NCBI RefSeq assembly: GCF_032075065.1
Contig: NZ_DAMAZC010000002.1
Location: 1-64,000 of the forward strand
Direction of reading: 5' to 3'
Length of the DNA: 64,000 nt
Origin: Atlantibacter sp032075065
Lineage (GTDB): Bacteria; Pseudomonadota; Gammaproteobacteria; Enterobacterales; Enterobacteriaceae
In this document: one piece after another, positions 55,598 to 64,000 of the stretch
How positions within the stretch are numbered: the stretch's first letter is position 1
How the letters are laid out: the number at the start of each line of letters is the position of its first letter
Notes under the pieces: model-generated
What the model saw: the letters and a program-made list of their open reading frames with translations, nothing else
Told to the model about the DNA's origin: nothing
Database searches by the model: none
Translations under genes and position numbers: made by a program

Positions 55598-56191
55598 CTA
55601 CCCCTTCATCCACGCCCGAATACCGTCCAGGGACATCTGCGTGGAAAGCATCACCAGCACCAGCCCCATCAAGCGCTCCAGCGCATTGACCCCTTTCTCG
55701 CCGAGCAGGCGCAAAAATAGTGATGATTGCAGCAGAATCGCCACCGTACCGCCCCAGGCAATTAGCAGTGCGATAACCAGATGCCCCATCTGATTGGGAT
55801 ACTGGTGCGACAGCAGCATCAGCGTCGCCAGAATCGTTGGTCCCGCCACCAGTGGGATCGCCAGCGGGACGATAAACGGCTCTTCACCGGCGGGCAGGCC
55901 GCTGGCGTTGCCTTCCTGACTGGGGAAAATCATCTTAATGGCGATCAGGAACAGAATAATCCCGCCGGAGATAGAGACCGTTTCGGCGCGTAAATTCAGA
56001 AAAGCGAGTATTTTTTCGCCCGCGAACAGGAAAATCAGCATCAGCAGCAGCGCGATCAACAGCTCGCGTATCATGATGGCCCGCCGCCGCTTCGGTTCTG
56101 TGTGTTTCAGGACAGACATAAAAATAGGCAAGTTGCCCAGGGGATCCATAATGAGGATCAGCAAAACGGCGGCGGAGATAATGTCATTCAT
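55598..56191 (-). CDS. yhgN: MarC-family membrane protein YhgN
   Basis: 197 residues with six membrane spans (LLILIMDPLGNLPIFMSVLK at the N-terminus, VPLAIPLVAGPTILATLMLL in the middle). It is the E. coli YhgN orthologue by sequence and position between gntU and asd. MarC family members were once thought to be multiple-antibiotic resistance proteins; function remains unknown. Confidence 0.94.
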   Translation of the reverse strand: MNDIISAAVLLILIMDPLGNLPIFMSVLKHTEPKRRRAIMIRELLIALLLMLIFLFAGEKILAFLNLRAETVSISGGIILFLIAIKMIFPSQEGNASGLPAGEEPFIVPLAIPLVAGPTILATLMLLSHQYPNQMGHLVIALLIAWGGTVAILLQSSLFLRLLGEKGVNALERLMGLVLVMLSTQMSLDGIRAWMKG

Positions 56192-56366
56192 GTACGCATT
56201 TCCTGTAAATCGGGTCCACTGCCCGCTTAAATAAGTTGCTTTACTGATGATCGCGCGATCATTGATTTATTTCACTTGCGACTTTAGCTGCATTTTGTAA
56301 GGTGAAAGGATGCCCGGCTTCTCCCGGCTCGCACAACACGCACACACCTCGCAGGAATGATTCGCT

Positions 56367-57473
56367 ATGAAAAATGTTGGTTTTATCGGCTGGCGCGGAA
56401 TGGTTGGCTCCGTACTCATGCAACGCATGGTTGAAGAGCGCGATTTTGACGCCATTCGTCCCGTCTTCTTTTCCACTTCCCAGCTTGGGCAGGCTGCGCC
56501 GTCTTTTGGCGGCCATCAGGGCGGCACGCTTCAGGACGCGTATTCAATCGACGCGCTGAAGGCGCTGGATATCATCGTGACGTGCCAGGGCGGCGATTAT
56601 ACCAACGAAATTTACCCAAAGCTGCGTGAAAGCGGCTGGCAAGGATACTGGATTGACGCCGCCTCGTCGCTGCGTATGAAAGATGACGCCATCATTATTC
56701 TGGATCCGGTCAACCAACATGTCATTACCGAAGGCTTAAACAAAGGCGTGAAGGCGTTTGTCGGCGGCAACTGCACCGTCAGCCTGATGCTGATGTCGCT
56801 GGGCGGCCTGTTCGCGCAGAACCTGGTGGAGTGGGTGTCCGTGGCGACCTATCAGGCGGCGTCCGGCGGCGGCGCGCGCCATATGCGCGAACTGCTGGCG
56901 CAGATGGGCCAACTGTATAACGGTGTGGCGAGCGAACTGGCCGATCCGGCCTCTGCCATTCTGGATATCGAACGCAAAGTCACGGCACTGACCCGCAGCG
57001 GCCAGCTTCCAGTGGATAACTTCGGCGTACCGCTGGCAGGCAGCCTGATCCCGTGGATCGACAAACAGCTGGATAACGGCCAGAGCCGCGAAGAGTGGAA
57101 GGGCCAGGCGGAAACCAACAAAATCCTCGGCACCTCGTCCGTGATCCCGGTGGATGGCCTGTGCGTCCGCGTTGGCGCGCTGCGCTGCCATAGCCAGGCC
57201 TTCACCATTAAACTGAAAAAAGATGTTTCGCTTTCCTCTATCGAGGAGATGTTGGCGACGCATAACGACTGGGTGAACGTGGTGCCGAACGATCGCGACA
57301 TGACCGTGCGTGAACTGACCCCTGCGGCGGTGACCGGTACGCTGGCAACCCCGGTTGGCCGTTTGCGTAAACTCAATATGGGCCCGGAATACCTGTCTGC
57401 CTTTACCGTTGGCGACCAGTTATTGTGGGGCGCCGCCGAGCCGCTGCGTCGTATGTTACGGCAGTTGGCGTAA
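56367..57473 (+). CDS. asd: Aspartate-semialdehyde dehydrogenase Asd
   Basis: 368 residues. The NADP loop is GFIGWRGMVGSVLMQRM (~residue 5), the catalytic Cys lies in VGGNCTVSLMLMSLGGL (~residue 135), and the catalytic His region is VRVGALRCHSQAFTIKLKKD (~residue 268). It makes aspartate semialdehyde for lysine/diaminopimelate, methionine and threonine synthesis. Single gene with its own terminator. Confidence 0.97.
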   Translation: MKNVGFIGWRGMVGSVLMQRMVEERDFDAIRPVFFSTSQLGQAAPSFGGHQGGTLQDAYSIDALKALDIIVTCQGGDYTNEIYPKLRESGWQGYWIDAASSLRMKDDAIIILDPVNQHVITEGLNKGVKAFVGGNCTVSLMLMSLGGLFAQNLVEWVSVATYQAASGGGARHMRELLAQMGQLYNGVASELADPASAILDIERKVTALTRSGQLPVDNFGVPLAGSLIPWIDKQLDNGQSREEWKGQAETNKILGTSSVIPVDGLCVRVGALRCHSQAFTIKLKKDVSLSSIEEMLATHNDWVNVVPNDRDMTVRELTPAAVTGTLATPVGRLRKLNMGPEYLSAFTVGDQLLWGAAEPLRRMLRQLA

Positions 57474-57485
57474 CAGAAAATCATA

Positions 57486-57517
57486 ACGGGAGTGCGTAAG
57501 CGCTCCCGTTTTTTTTG
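57486..57517 (+). terminator. asd terminator
   Basis: Stem ACGGGAG(T)GCG / CGCTCCCGT with a TAAG loop followed by a run of eight T. Confidence 0.9.
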
Positions 57518-57552
57518 GTACCGGCGAATGTAAACCAGTTTGTTGCAATTTT

Positions 57553-57731
57553 TCTCAGGAGTCAGATAGCGCGTTGGCTATGCTTAAGGTTCGGGTGGTT
57601 TTACCGCTGAAACTTATAGGTGGGAACGATCGGCCAAAGGATGACGAATTGGCTGCTCGTTCAGGTCAAGAGAAGTATCACGACCAGACGCTCAGGCGTA
57701 GGGCGATACATAAAAACAGGATGACGAAACC
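57553..57731 (+). promoter_or_regulatory. glgB leader with CsrA-like AGGA motifs
   Basis: The ~215 bases between the asd terminator and glgB hold the glycogen operon promoter, which I could not place exactly. Three AGGA motifs of the CsrA type occur (near 57557, 57638 and 57720), the last being the glgB ribosome site. CsrA is known to repress E. coli glycogen genes by leader binding; its action at these sites is inferred. A 61-codon frame here is probably not a gene. Confidence 0.4.
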
Positions 57732-59918
57732 ATGTCTGATCGCATCGATAGAGACGTGATTAATGCGCTTATTGCGGGCCATTTTGCGGATCCCTTTTCC
57801 GTACTGGGCATGCACAAAACCGAGGCCGGGCTGGAAGTCCGCGCGCTGTTACCGGACGCCACCGAAGTGTGGGTTATCGAACCGAAAACCGGCCGTAAGG
57901 TCGGCAAGCTGGAATGCCTGGATTCCCGAGGGTTCTTCAGCGGCGTACTGGCGCGCCGTAAAAACTTTTTCCGTTACCAGCTGGCGGTCCTCTGGCACGG
58001 TCAGCAAAACCTGATTGACGACCCGTATCGCTTCGGCCCGCTGTTGCAGGAAATGGACGCGTGGCTGCTGTCGGAAGGGACACATCTGCGTCCTTATGAA
58101 ACGCTTGGTGCGCACGCGCAAACCATGGACGGCGTCACCGGCACCCGCTTTACGCTCTGGGCGCCCAACGCACGGCGCGTTTCCGTGGTCGGCCAGTTCA
58201 ACTACTGGGACGGACGGCGTCACCCGATGCGTTTTCGTAAGGAGAGCGGCATCTGGGAACTGTTTGTCCCCGGCGCGCATAATGGTCAGCTCTATAAGTT
58301 TGAAATGATTGATGCCAACGGCAATCTACGTATTAAAGCTGACCCTTACGCGTTTGAGGCGCAGATGCGTCCGGAAACGGCGTCGATGATTTGCGATTTG
58401 CCGGAAAAAACCACCATCAGCCCGGCGCGGCAAAAAGCCAACCATATGGATGCGCCGATTTCCATTTATGAGGTGCATTTAGGTTCCTGGCGTCGCCATA
58501 CCGATAATAACTTCTGGCTGAGCTATCGTGAGCTCGCCGAGCAGCTGGTATCTTACGTGAAAGGCATGGGGTTTACCCATATCGAACTGCTGCCGGTTAA
58601 CGAACATCCCTTTGACGGCAGTTGGGGCTATCAGCCGTTGGGGCTGTATGCGCCGACCCGCCGCTTCGGCACTCGCGACGACTTCAAATTCTTTATCAAT
58701 GCTGCCCATGCTGCCGGGCTGAACGTGATCCTCGACTGGGTGCCGGGGCATTTCCCGAGCGATGAATTTGGTCTGGCGAATTTTGACGGCACCGAGCTAT
58801 ACGAGCACAGCGACCCACGCGAAGGCTATCACCAGGACTGGAACACGCTGATCTATAACTACGGTCGCCGTGAAGTCAGCAACTATCTGGTGGGCAACGC
58901 CCTGTACTGGACCGAACGTTTCGGCATCGACGCCCTGCGCGTGGATGCGGTGGCGTCGATGATTTATCGCGATTACAGCCGCGCCGAGGGGGAGTGGATC
59001 CCCAATGAATACGGCGGGCGCGAAAACCTCGAGGCCATTGAGTTCCTGCGCAATACCAACCGCGTGCTGGGCGAGCAGGTACATGGCGCGGTAACCATGG
59101 CGGAAGAGTCCACCGATTTCCCTGGCGTGTCGCGCCCTCCTTCAACGGGCGGCCTGGGCTTCTGGTTCAAATGGAATCTGGGCTGGATGCACGACACCCT
59201 CGACTACATGAAGCTCGACCCGGTGTATCGTCAGTATCATCACGACAAAATGACCTTCGGGATGCTGTACAACTACACCGAAAACTTTGTGCTGCCGCTG
59301 TCGCACGATGAAGTGGTCCATGGGAAAAAATCGATTCTTGACCGTATGCCGGGCGACGCCTGGCAGAAGTTTGCCAACCTGCGCGCCTATTATGGCTGGA
59401 TGTGGGCATTCCCGGGTAAGAAGCTGTTGTTTATGGGTAACGAATTCGCCCAGGGCCGCGAGTGGAACCACGACTCCAGCCTCGACTGGCATCTGCTCGA
59501 AGGCGGCGATAACTGGCATCACGGCGTTCAGCGGCTGGTGCGCGACCTCAACCACACCTATCGCCATCATAAAGCGATGCATGAACTGGATTTCGATCCC
59601 AATGGCTTTGAATGGCTGGTGGTGGAAGACAAGGTTAACTCAGTATTCGTATTTGTGCGTCGCGATCGCGAGGGCAACGAAATCATCGTCGCCGCTAACT
59701 TTACGCCGGTACCGCGCCATGAGTACCGCTTCGGCGTTAATCAGCCGGGCCGCTGGCGTGAAGAGTTGAACACCGACTCAATGCACTATCACGGCAGCAA
59801 CACCGGCAACGGCGGCGTGGTGCAGACAGATGCTATCCCCAGCCATGGACGCGATAACTCGCTGTGCATCACCATTCCGCCGCTGGCGACCATCTGGCTA
59901 GTCCGGGAGGGGGAATGA
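57732..59918 (+). CDS. glgB: 1,4-alpha-glucan branching enzyme GlgB
   Basis: 728 residues, the same length as E. coli GlgB. An N-terminal domain (~1-110) and CBM48 (~120-210) precede the GH13 catalytic domain with VILDWVPGHF, GIDALRVDAVASM (nucleophile Asp), MAEESTDFPG (acid/base Glu), and LPLSHDEVVHG. It forms alpha-1,6 branches in glycogen. First gene of the glgBXCA operon; it overlaps glgX by four bases. Confidence 0.97.
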   Translation: MSDRIDRDVINALIAGHFADPFSVLGMHKTEAGLEVRALLPDATEVWVIEPKTGRKVGKLECLDSRGFFSGVLARRKNFFRYQLAVLWHGQQNLIDDPYRFGPLLQEMDAWLLSEGTHLRPYETLGAHAQTMDGVTGTRFTLWAPNARRVSVVGQFNYWDGRRHPMRFRKESGIWELFVPGAHNGQLYKFEMIDANGNLRIKADPYAFEAQMRPETASMICDLPEKTTISPARQKANHMDAPISIYEVHLGSWRRHTDNNFWLSYRELAEQLVSYVKGMGFTHIELLPVNEHPFDGSWGYQPLGLYAPTRRFGTRDDFKFFINAAHAAGLNVILDWVPGHFPSDEFGLANFDGTELYEHSDPREGYHQDWNTLIYNYGRREVSNYLVGNALYWTERFGIDALRVDAVASMIYRDYSRAEGEWIPNEYGGRENLEAIEFLRNTNRVLGEQVHGAVTMAEESTDFPGVSRPPSTGGLGFWFKWNLGWMHDTLDYMKLDPVYRQYHHDKMTFGMLYNYTENFVLPLSHDEVVHGKKSILDRMPGDAWQKFANLRAYYGWMWAFPGKKLLFMGNEFAQGREWNHDSSLDWHLLEGGDNWHHGVQRLVRDLNHTYRHHKAMHELDFDPNGFEWLVVEDKVNSVFVFVRRDREGNEIIVAANFTPVPRHEYRFGVNQPGRWREELNTDSMHYHGSNTGNGGVVQTDAIPSHGRDNSLCITIPPLATIWLVREGE

Positions 59919-61897
59919 GCCTGCTGGCTACAGGGAACCCAGCGCCGCTCGGCGCGCACTTTGACGGAAAGGGCGTGAACTTCACGCTGTTTTCCGCTAA
60001 CGCGGAAAAAGTCGAACTGTGCCTGTTTGATGAACAGGGAAATGAGCATCGCTATGATTTACCGGCGCGCACCGGCGATATCTGGCACGGCTATCTGGCC
60101 AATATCCGCCCCGGCCAGCGCTACGGTTATCGGGTTCACGGCCCCTGGGCGCCGCACCAGGGGCATCGTTTTAATCCCGCTAAATTACTGCTCGACCCTT
60201 GCGCGCGCGCCGTTGACGGCGATGTTGAAGATTCGCCGCTGCTGCACGGCGGCTATCAGGAGCCGGACCACCGCGACAGCGCGCCCATCGCGCCGAAAGG
60301 CGTTGTAGTACAGGACGACTACGACTGGGAAGATGATCAATTGCTGTATACGCCCTGGGGCGAGACGGTGATTTATGAAGGCCACGTGCGCGGCCTGACG
60401 CAGTTGCATCCGAAGATCCCTACGGCCATGCGCGGCACCTATTCCGCGCTGGGCCATCCGGTGATGACCGACTATCTCAGGCGCCTGGGGATCACCGCGC
60501 TGGAACTGCTGCCCGTCGCCAACTTCGCTAACGAGCCGCGTCTTCAACGCCTGGGGTTAACCAATTACTGGGGATACAACCCGTTCGCATTATGGTGCGT
60601 GTCGCCACGATATGCCATAAATCAGGATGTTAGCGCGGCACTCGATGAATTCCGCGATGCGGTTAAAGCGCTGCATCGCGCGGGAATCGAGGTCATCCTG
60701 GATATCGTTCTCAACCATACGGCGGAGATCGATGAACATGGGCCGACCTATTCCATGCGCGGAATCGATAACCGTAGCTATTATTGGTTACAGGATAACG
60801 GCGACGCTCATAACTGGACCGGCTGCGGCAATACCGTGAATTTAAGCCATCCCGGCGTGGTGGATTTCGCCATGGGCTGCCTTAAGTTCTGGGTGGAAGA
60901 GTGCCACGTCGACGGCTTCCGCTTTGACCTGGCGTCGGTGATGGGGCGTACCCCGCAGTTCCGCCAGGATGCGCCGCTGTTTGAGGCCATCCGCCAGGAC
61001 CCGGTGTTGTCGAAAGTGAAGCTAATCGCTGAGCCGTGGGATATCGGCGCAGGCGGCTACCAGGTGGGGAACTTCCCGCCGCTGTTCGCGGAGTGGAACG
61101 ACCATTTTCGCGACGGTATGCGGCGTTTCTGGCTGCATCAGGATTTGTCGTTGGGCGGATTTGCCTGCCGCTTTGCGGGCTCCAGCGACGTCTTTCGCGA
61201 TGATGGCCGCCCACCGTCCGCCAGCGTTAATTTAATTACCGCCCATGACGGTTTTACCCTGCGCGACTGTGTGAGTTTTAACAGCAAGCATAACGAAGCC
61301 AACGGCGAAGACAATCGCGACGGCACTACCCACAACTTCAGCAATAACTACGGTTTTGAAGGGCTGGAGGCGGGGCAACATATTAAAGAGCGGCGGCGCG
61401 ACAGTATCCACGCGCTGCTAACGACGTTATTGCTTTCTCAGGGCACCCCGATGCTGCTGGCCGGTGATGAGCACGGCCATAGCCAGCACGGCAACAATAA
61501 TGCCTACTGCCAGGACAACGAACTGACCTGGCTCGATTGGGCCCATAGCAATGACGGTTTAACGAACTTTACAGCGGCGCTCATTCACCTGCGCAAGACG
61601 ATTCCGGCGCTGACCGAAAATCGCTGGTGGGATGAGGGTGATAACAACGTCCGCTGGTTGAATCGAGAGGGACAACCCCTCCGTGCTGACGAATGGCAAG
61701 GGGGTCCGCGCTATTTGCAGATCCAGCTTTCCGAGCGTTGGCTTATTGCGATCAATGCAACCGATGTGGTGTCAGAGATCGTCTTACCCAAAGGGGAGTG
61801 GCGTGCTATCCCCCCATTTGCCGGAGAGGACAATCCGGTAGTAATGGCTGTATGGCATGGGCCCGCGCACGGAGTGTGCGTATTCCAAAAGTCATAA
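59915..61897 (+). CDS. glgX: Glycogen debranching enzyme GlgX
   Basis: 660 residues starting MSLLATGNPAPLGAHFDGKG; the ATG overlaps the glgB stop (ATGA). It is an isoamylase-type GH13 enzyme: CBM48 at the N-terminus, then VILDIVLNHTAEI, VDGFRFDLASVMG (nucleophile Asp), KLIAEPWDIGAGGYQVG (acid/base Glu) and LITAHDGFTLRD. It removes short alpha-1,6 branches from phosphorylase-limited glycogen. It lies 15 bases before glgC. Confidence 0.96.
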   Translation: MSLLATGNPAPLGAHFDGKGVNFTLFSANAEKVELCLFDEQGNEHRYDLPARTGDIWHGYLANIRPGQRYGYRVHGPWAPHQGHRFNPAKLLLDPCARAVDGDVEDSPLLHGGYQEPDHRDSAPIAPKGVVVQDDYDWEDDQLLYTPWGETVIYEGHVRGLTQLHPKIPTAMRGTYSALGHPVMTDYLRRLGITALELLPVANFANEPRLQRLGLTNYWGYNPFALWCVSPRYAINQDVSAALDEFRDAVKALHRAGIEVILDIVLNHTAEIDEHGPTYSMRGIDNRSYYWLQDNGDAHNWTGCGNTVNLSHPGVVDFAMGCLKFWVEECHVDGFRFDLASVMGRTPQFRQDAPLFEAIRQDPVLSKVKLIAEPWDIGAGGYQVGNFPPLFAEWNDHFRDGMRRFWLHQDLSLGGFACRFAGSSDVFRDDGRPPSASVNLITAHDGFTLRDCVSFNSKHNEANGEDNRDGTTHNFSNNYGFEGLEAGQHIKERRRDSIHALLTTLLLSQGTPMLLAGDEHGHSQHGNNNAYCQDNELTWLDWAHSNDGLTNFTAALIHLRKTIPALTENRWWDEGDNNVRWLNREGQPLRADEWQGGPRYLQIQLSERWLIAINATDVVSEIVLPKGEWRAIPPFAGEDNPVVMAVWHGPAHGVCVFQKS

Positions 61898-61912
61898 TAA
61901 AAGGAGTCAGTC

Positions 61913-63196
61913 ATGGTTAGGTTTGAAAAGAACGATCCTCTGATGTTAGCGCGACAACTGCCTATTAAATCTGTCGCTTTAATACTGGCGGGTGGACGTG
62001 GCACGCGCCTTAAAGATTTAACCACTACCCGAGCTAAACCCGCTGTTCACTTTGGCGGTAAGTTCCGCATCATCGACTTTGCGTTATCCAACTGCATTAA
62101 CTCGGGCATCCGCCGGATTGGGGTGATCACCCAGTACCAGTCTCATACCCTGGTTCAGCATATCCAGCGCGGCTGGTCGTTCTTCAGCGAAGAGATGAAC
62201 GAGTTTGTCGATCTGCTTCCCGCGCAGCAGCGCGTACACGGCGAAAACTGGTATCGCGGTACCGCTGACGCCGTCACCCAGAACCTCGATATTATCCGGC
62301 GCTATGGCGCTGAATACATCGTGATCCTGGCGGGGGACCATATCTACAAGCAAGACTATTCGCGCATGCTGATCGACCATGTGGAAAAAGGCGCGCGCTG
62401 TACGGTGGCGTGTATGCCGGTTCCTAAGGCGGAAGCGACGGCGTTTGGCGTAATGGATGTGGACGAGCATGACAAAATCATCGATTTCGTCGAAAAGCCA
62501 GCCGATCCGCCGACCATGCCGAACGACCCGACCAAATCGCTGGCCAGTATGGGGATTTATATTTTCGACGCCGACTATTTGTATGCGTTGCTGGAAGAGG
62601 ATGATAACGATCCGAACTCCAGCCACGATTTCGGCAAAGATATTATCCCTAAACTGACGGCGGCGGGGGAAGCGTATGCTCACCCGTTCCCGCTCTCCTG
62701 CGTGCAGTCCGATCCGGACGCAGAGCCCTACTGGCGCGATGTAGGGACGCTGGAAGCCTACTGGAAAGCTAACCTCGATTTGGCCTCGGTCACCCCGGAG
62801 CTGGACATGTACGATCGCGATTGGCCAATTCGTACCCACATGGAACCGCTACCGCCTGCTAAATTTGTACAGGACCGATCCGGCAGTCACGGGATGACCC
62901 TGAACTCGCTGGTGTCCGGCGGATGCATTATTTCCGGTTCCGTGGTGGTGCAGTCGGTGCTGTTCCCCCGGGTTCGGGTAAATTCATTCTGTAATATTGA
63001 TTCTTCAGTATTGTTGCCAGACGTCTGGATTGGCCGTTCGTGCCGTCTGCGTCGCTGCATTATTGACCGTGCCTGCGTGATCCCTGAAGGTATGGTGATT
63101 GGCGAAAATGCGGAAGAAGATGCTCGCCGGTTCTATCGCTCCGAAGAAGGGATTGTTTTGGTTACGCGCGAGATGCTCAGGAAACTGGAAGGGTAA
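61913..63196 (+). CDS. glgC: Glucose-1-phosphate adenylyltransferase GlgC
   Basis: 427 residues, four fewer at the C-terminus than E. coli (ends REMLRKLEG). The nucleotide motif is LILAGGRGTRLKDLTTTRAK (~residue 23), including the Lys near residue 39 that binds the activator fructose-1,6-bisphosphate in E. coli. VILAGDHIYKQDYSRML and FVEKPADPPTMP form the active site; a left-handed beta-helix follows. It makes ADP-glucose, the committed step. The ribosome site AAAGGAG contains an AGGA CsrA-type motif. Confidence 0.96.
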   Translation: MVRFEKNDPLMLARQLPIKSVALILAGGRGTRLKDLTTTRAKPAVHFGGKFRIIDFALSNCINSGIRRIGVITQYQSHTLVQHIQRGWSFFSEEMNEFVDLLPAQQRVHGENWYRGTADAVTQNLDIIRRYGAEYIVILAGDHIYKQDYSRMLIDHVEKGARCTVACMPVPKAEATAFGVMDVDEHDKIIDFVEKPADPPTMPNDPTKSLASMGIYIFDADYLYALLEEDDNDPNSSHDFGKDIIPKLTAAGEAYAHPFPLSCVQSDPDAEPYWRDVGTLEAYWKANLDLASVTPELDMYDRDWPIRTHMEPLPPAKFVQDRSGSHGMTLNSLVSGGCIISGSVVVQSVLFPRVRVNSFCNIDSSVLLPDVWIGRSCRLRRCIIDRACVIPEGMVIGENAEEDARRFYRSEEGIVLVTREMLRKLEG

Positions 63197-63209
63197 TTGC
63201 GCAGGGAAT

Positions 63210-63235
63210 AACCGCGCGGCGCAGGTCGCGCGGTT
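63210..63235 (+). other. Hairpin between glgC and glgA
   Basis: A 9-bp perfect stem (AACCGCGCG / CGCGCGGTT) with an 8-base loop and no T-run. It lies 14 bases after the glgC stop. It may be an mRNA-stabilising element in the operon. Confidence 0.5.
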
Positions 63236-63288
63236 GAGTTTCGCGTTTGGCGCGCTTTTTCGCGCCGGGTAATTGAACGGGAGCCATA

Positions 63289-64000
63289 ATGCAGGTTTTA
63301 CACGTTTGTTCTGAAATGTTTCCGCTACTGAAAACAGGTGGTCTGGCGGATGTAATTGGGGCGTTGCCCGCCGCGCAGATTGCCGATGGCGTGGATACCC
63401 GCGTGCTGTTGCCCGCATTCCCTGATATTCGACGCGGCGTCACCGATGCCCAGCAGGTCGCGCACCGCGACACGTTTGCCGGGCCGGTTACGCTGTTGTT
63501 CGGGCATTTCAACGGCGTCGGTATCTATATGATTGACGCACCGGATCTGTATGACCGCCCAGGGAGTCCTTATCACGACACTAATCAGTACGCGTATCCG
63601 GATAACGTTATCCGCTTTGCGCTGCTGGGCTGGGCAGGCTGTGAAATGGCGTGCGGATTCGATCCCTTCTGGAAGCCGGATGTGGTGCACGCCCACGACT
63701 GGCATGCCGGCCTCGCGCCTGCGTATCTCGCCGCGCGCGGCCACCCGGCGAAATCGGTGTTTACGGTCCATAACCTGGCGTATCAGGGGATGTTCTACGC
63801 GCATCATATGAGTGAGATTGGCCTACCGTGGTGGTTCTTCGACATTAACGGCCTGGAGTTCAACGGACAGATTTCATTCTTAAAAGCCGGGCTTTACTAC
63901 GCTGACCATATCACGGCGGTCAGTCCGACTTATGCCCGCGAAATTACCGAGCCGCAGTTCGCTTACGGTATGGAGGGGCTGCTGCAACAGCGTCATCGCG
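63289..64000 (+). CDS. glgA: Glycogen synthase GlgA (partial)
   Basis: The first 237 codons; the 3' half is beyond the window. It starts MQVLHVCSEMFPLLKTGGLA, with the ADP-glucose-binding K-T-G-G-L motif (Lys15 in E. coli). PDVVHAHDWHAGLAPAYLAA and TVHNLAYQGMFYAHHM match the GT5 N-terminal Rossmann domain. It adds glucose from ADP-glucose to glycogen. It lies 92 bases after glgC. Confidence 0.96.
   Translation, partial: MQVLHVCSEMFPLLKTGGLADVIGALPAAQIADGVDTRVLLPAFPDIRRGVTDAQQVAHRDTFAGPVTLLFGHFNGVGIYMIDAPDLYDRPGSPYHDTNQYAYPDNVIRFALLGWAGCEMACGFDPFWKPDVVHAHDWHAGLAPAYLAARGHPAKSVFTVHNLAYQGMFYAHHMSEIGLPWWFFDINGLEFNGQISFLKAGLYYADHITAVSPTYAREITEPQFAYGMEGLLQQRHR

Noticed and set aside
57574..57759. 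A 61-codon frame between asd and glgB
   Set aside because: It overlaps the glgB start out of frame and has no recognisable family; more likely leader sequence.

Overview
This window is chromosomal DNA from a member of the Enterobacteriaceae of the Enterobacter/Kosakonia/Klebsiella kind. The backbone gene order is the one known from E. coli around 75-78 min: yhhT-yhhS, dcrB-yhhQ-tusA, zntA-yhhN-yhhM-yhhL-rsmD-ftsYEX-rpoH, livJ-panM-livKHMGF, ugpBAECQ-yhhA-ggt, ryhB-yhhW-gntR-gntK-gntU-yhgN-asd-glgBXC-glgA. The proteins are close to their E. coli counterparts and the DNA is GC-rich. A flagellar (FliA-type) promoter before a chemoreceptor gene suggests a motile lineage. I cannot name the species.

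Layout. 1-8140 (minus strand) is most of an aryl-polyene (APE)-type lipid/pigment biosynthesis operon: methyltransferase, ketosynthase-like protein, acyltransferase, two acyl carrier proteins, membrane protein, acyl-AMP ligase, dehydratase, glycosyltransferase-acyltransferase fusion, thioesterase and a LolA-like carrier cut by the window edge. A lipoprotein gene and yhhT-yhhS follow. 11647-15535 is an inserted beta-glucoside PTS operon (6-phospho-beta-glucosidase, EIIC, EIIB). Its first gene is a 44-codon EIIA that lacks the phosphorylation-site domain, and its last is a broken alpha/beta hydrolase. dcrB, yhhQ and tusA follow, then an inserted TRAP transporter operon (17483-20309).

20347-21950 is the most unusual part. 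It is a tandem array of near-identical ~0.5 kb units between the TRAP operon and zntA. Each unit carries a 30-residue hydrophobic peptide gene on the minus strand and a predicted ~65-nt antisense RNA on the plus strand, an architecture like the Ldr/Rdl type I toxin-antitoxin loci. The spacers between units are decaying copies of the zntA 3' end, and one junction still shows the short homology at which the duplication arose. A 100-N gap interrupts the array, so copy number is unknown.

21951-41376 holds the zinc exporter, SRP receptor/cell-division and heat-shock sigma genes, a MocR-type regulator with a divergent aminotransferase, and the branched-chain amino-acid transporter genes, with an ERIC element after livJ. 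A decayed Phd/Doc-type toxin-antitoxin remnant follows livF. 41377-49133 contains the PhoB-controlled glycerol-3-phosphate system and gamma-glutamyltransferase. 49213-52397 contains the chemoreceptor, yghW behind a long hairpin, the iron-regulated small RNA RyhB and pirin yhhW. 52542-64000 contains gluconate uptake, asd and the glycogen operon, with glgA cut by the right edge.

No rRNA, tRNA, CRISPR array, phage or insertion-sequence gene was recognised. Family names come from recognising the sequences; no searches were run.
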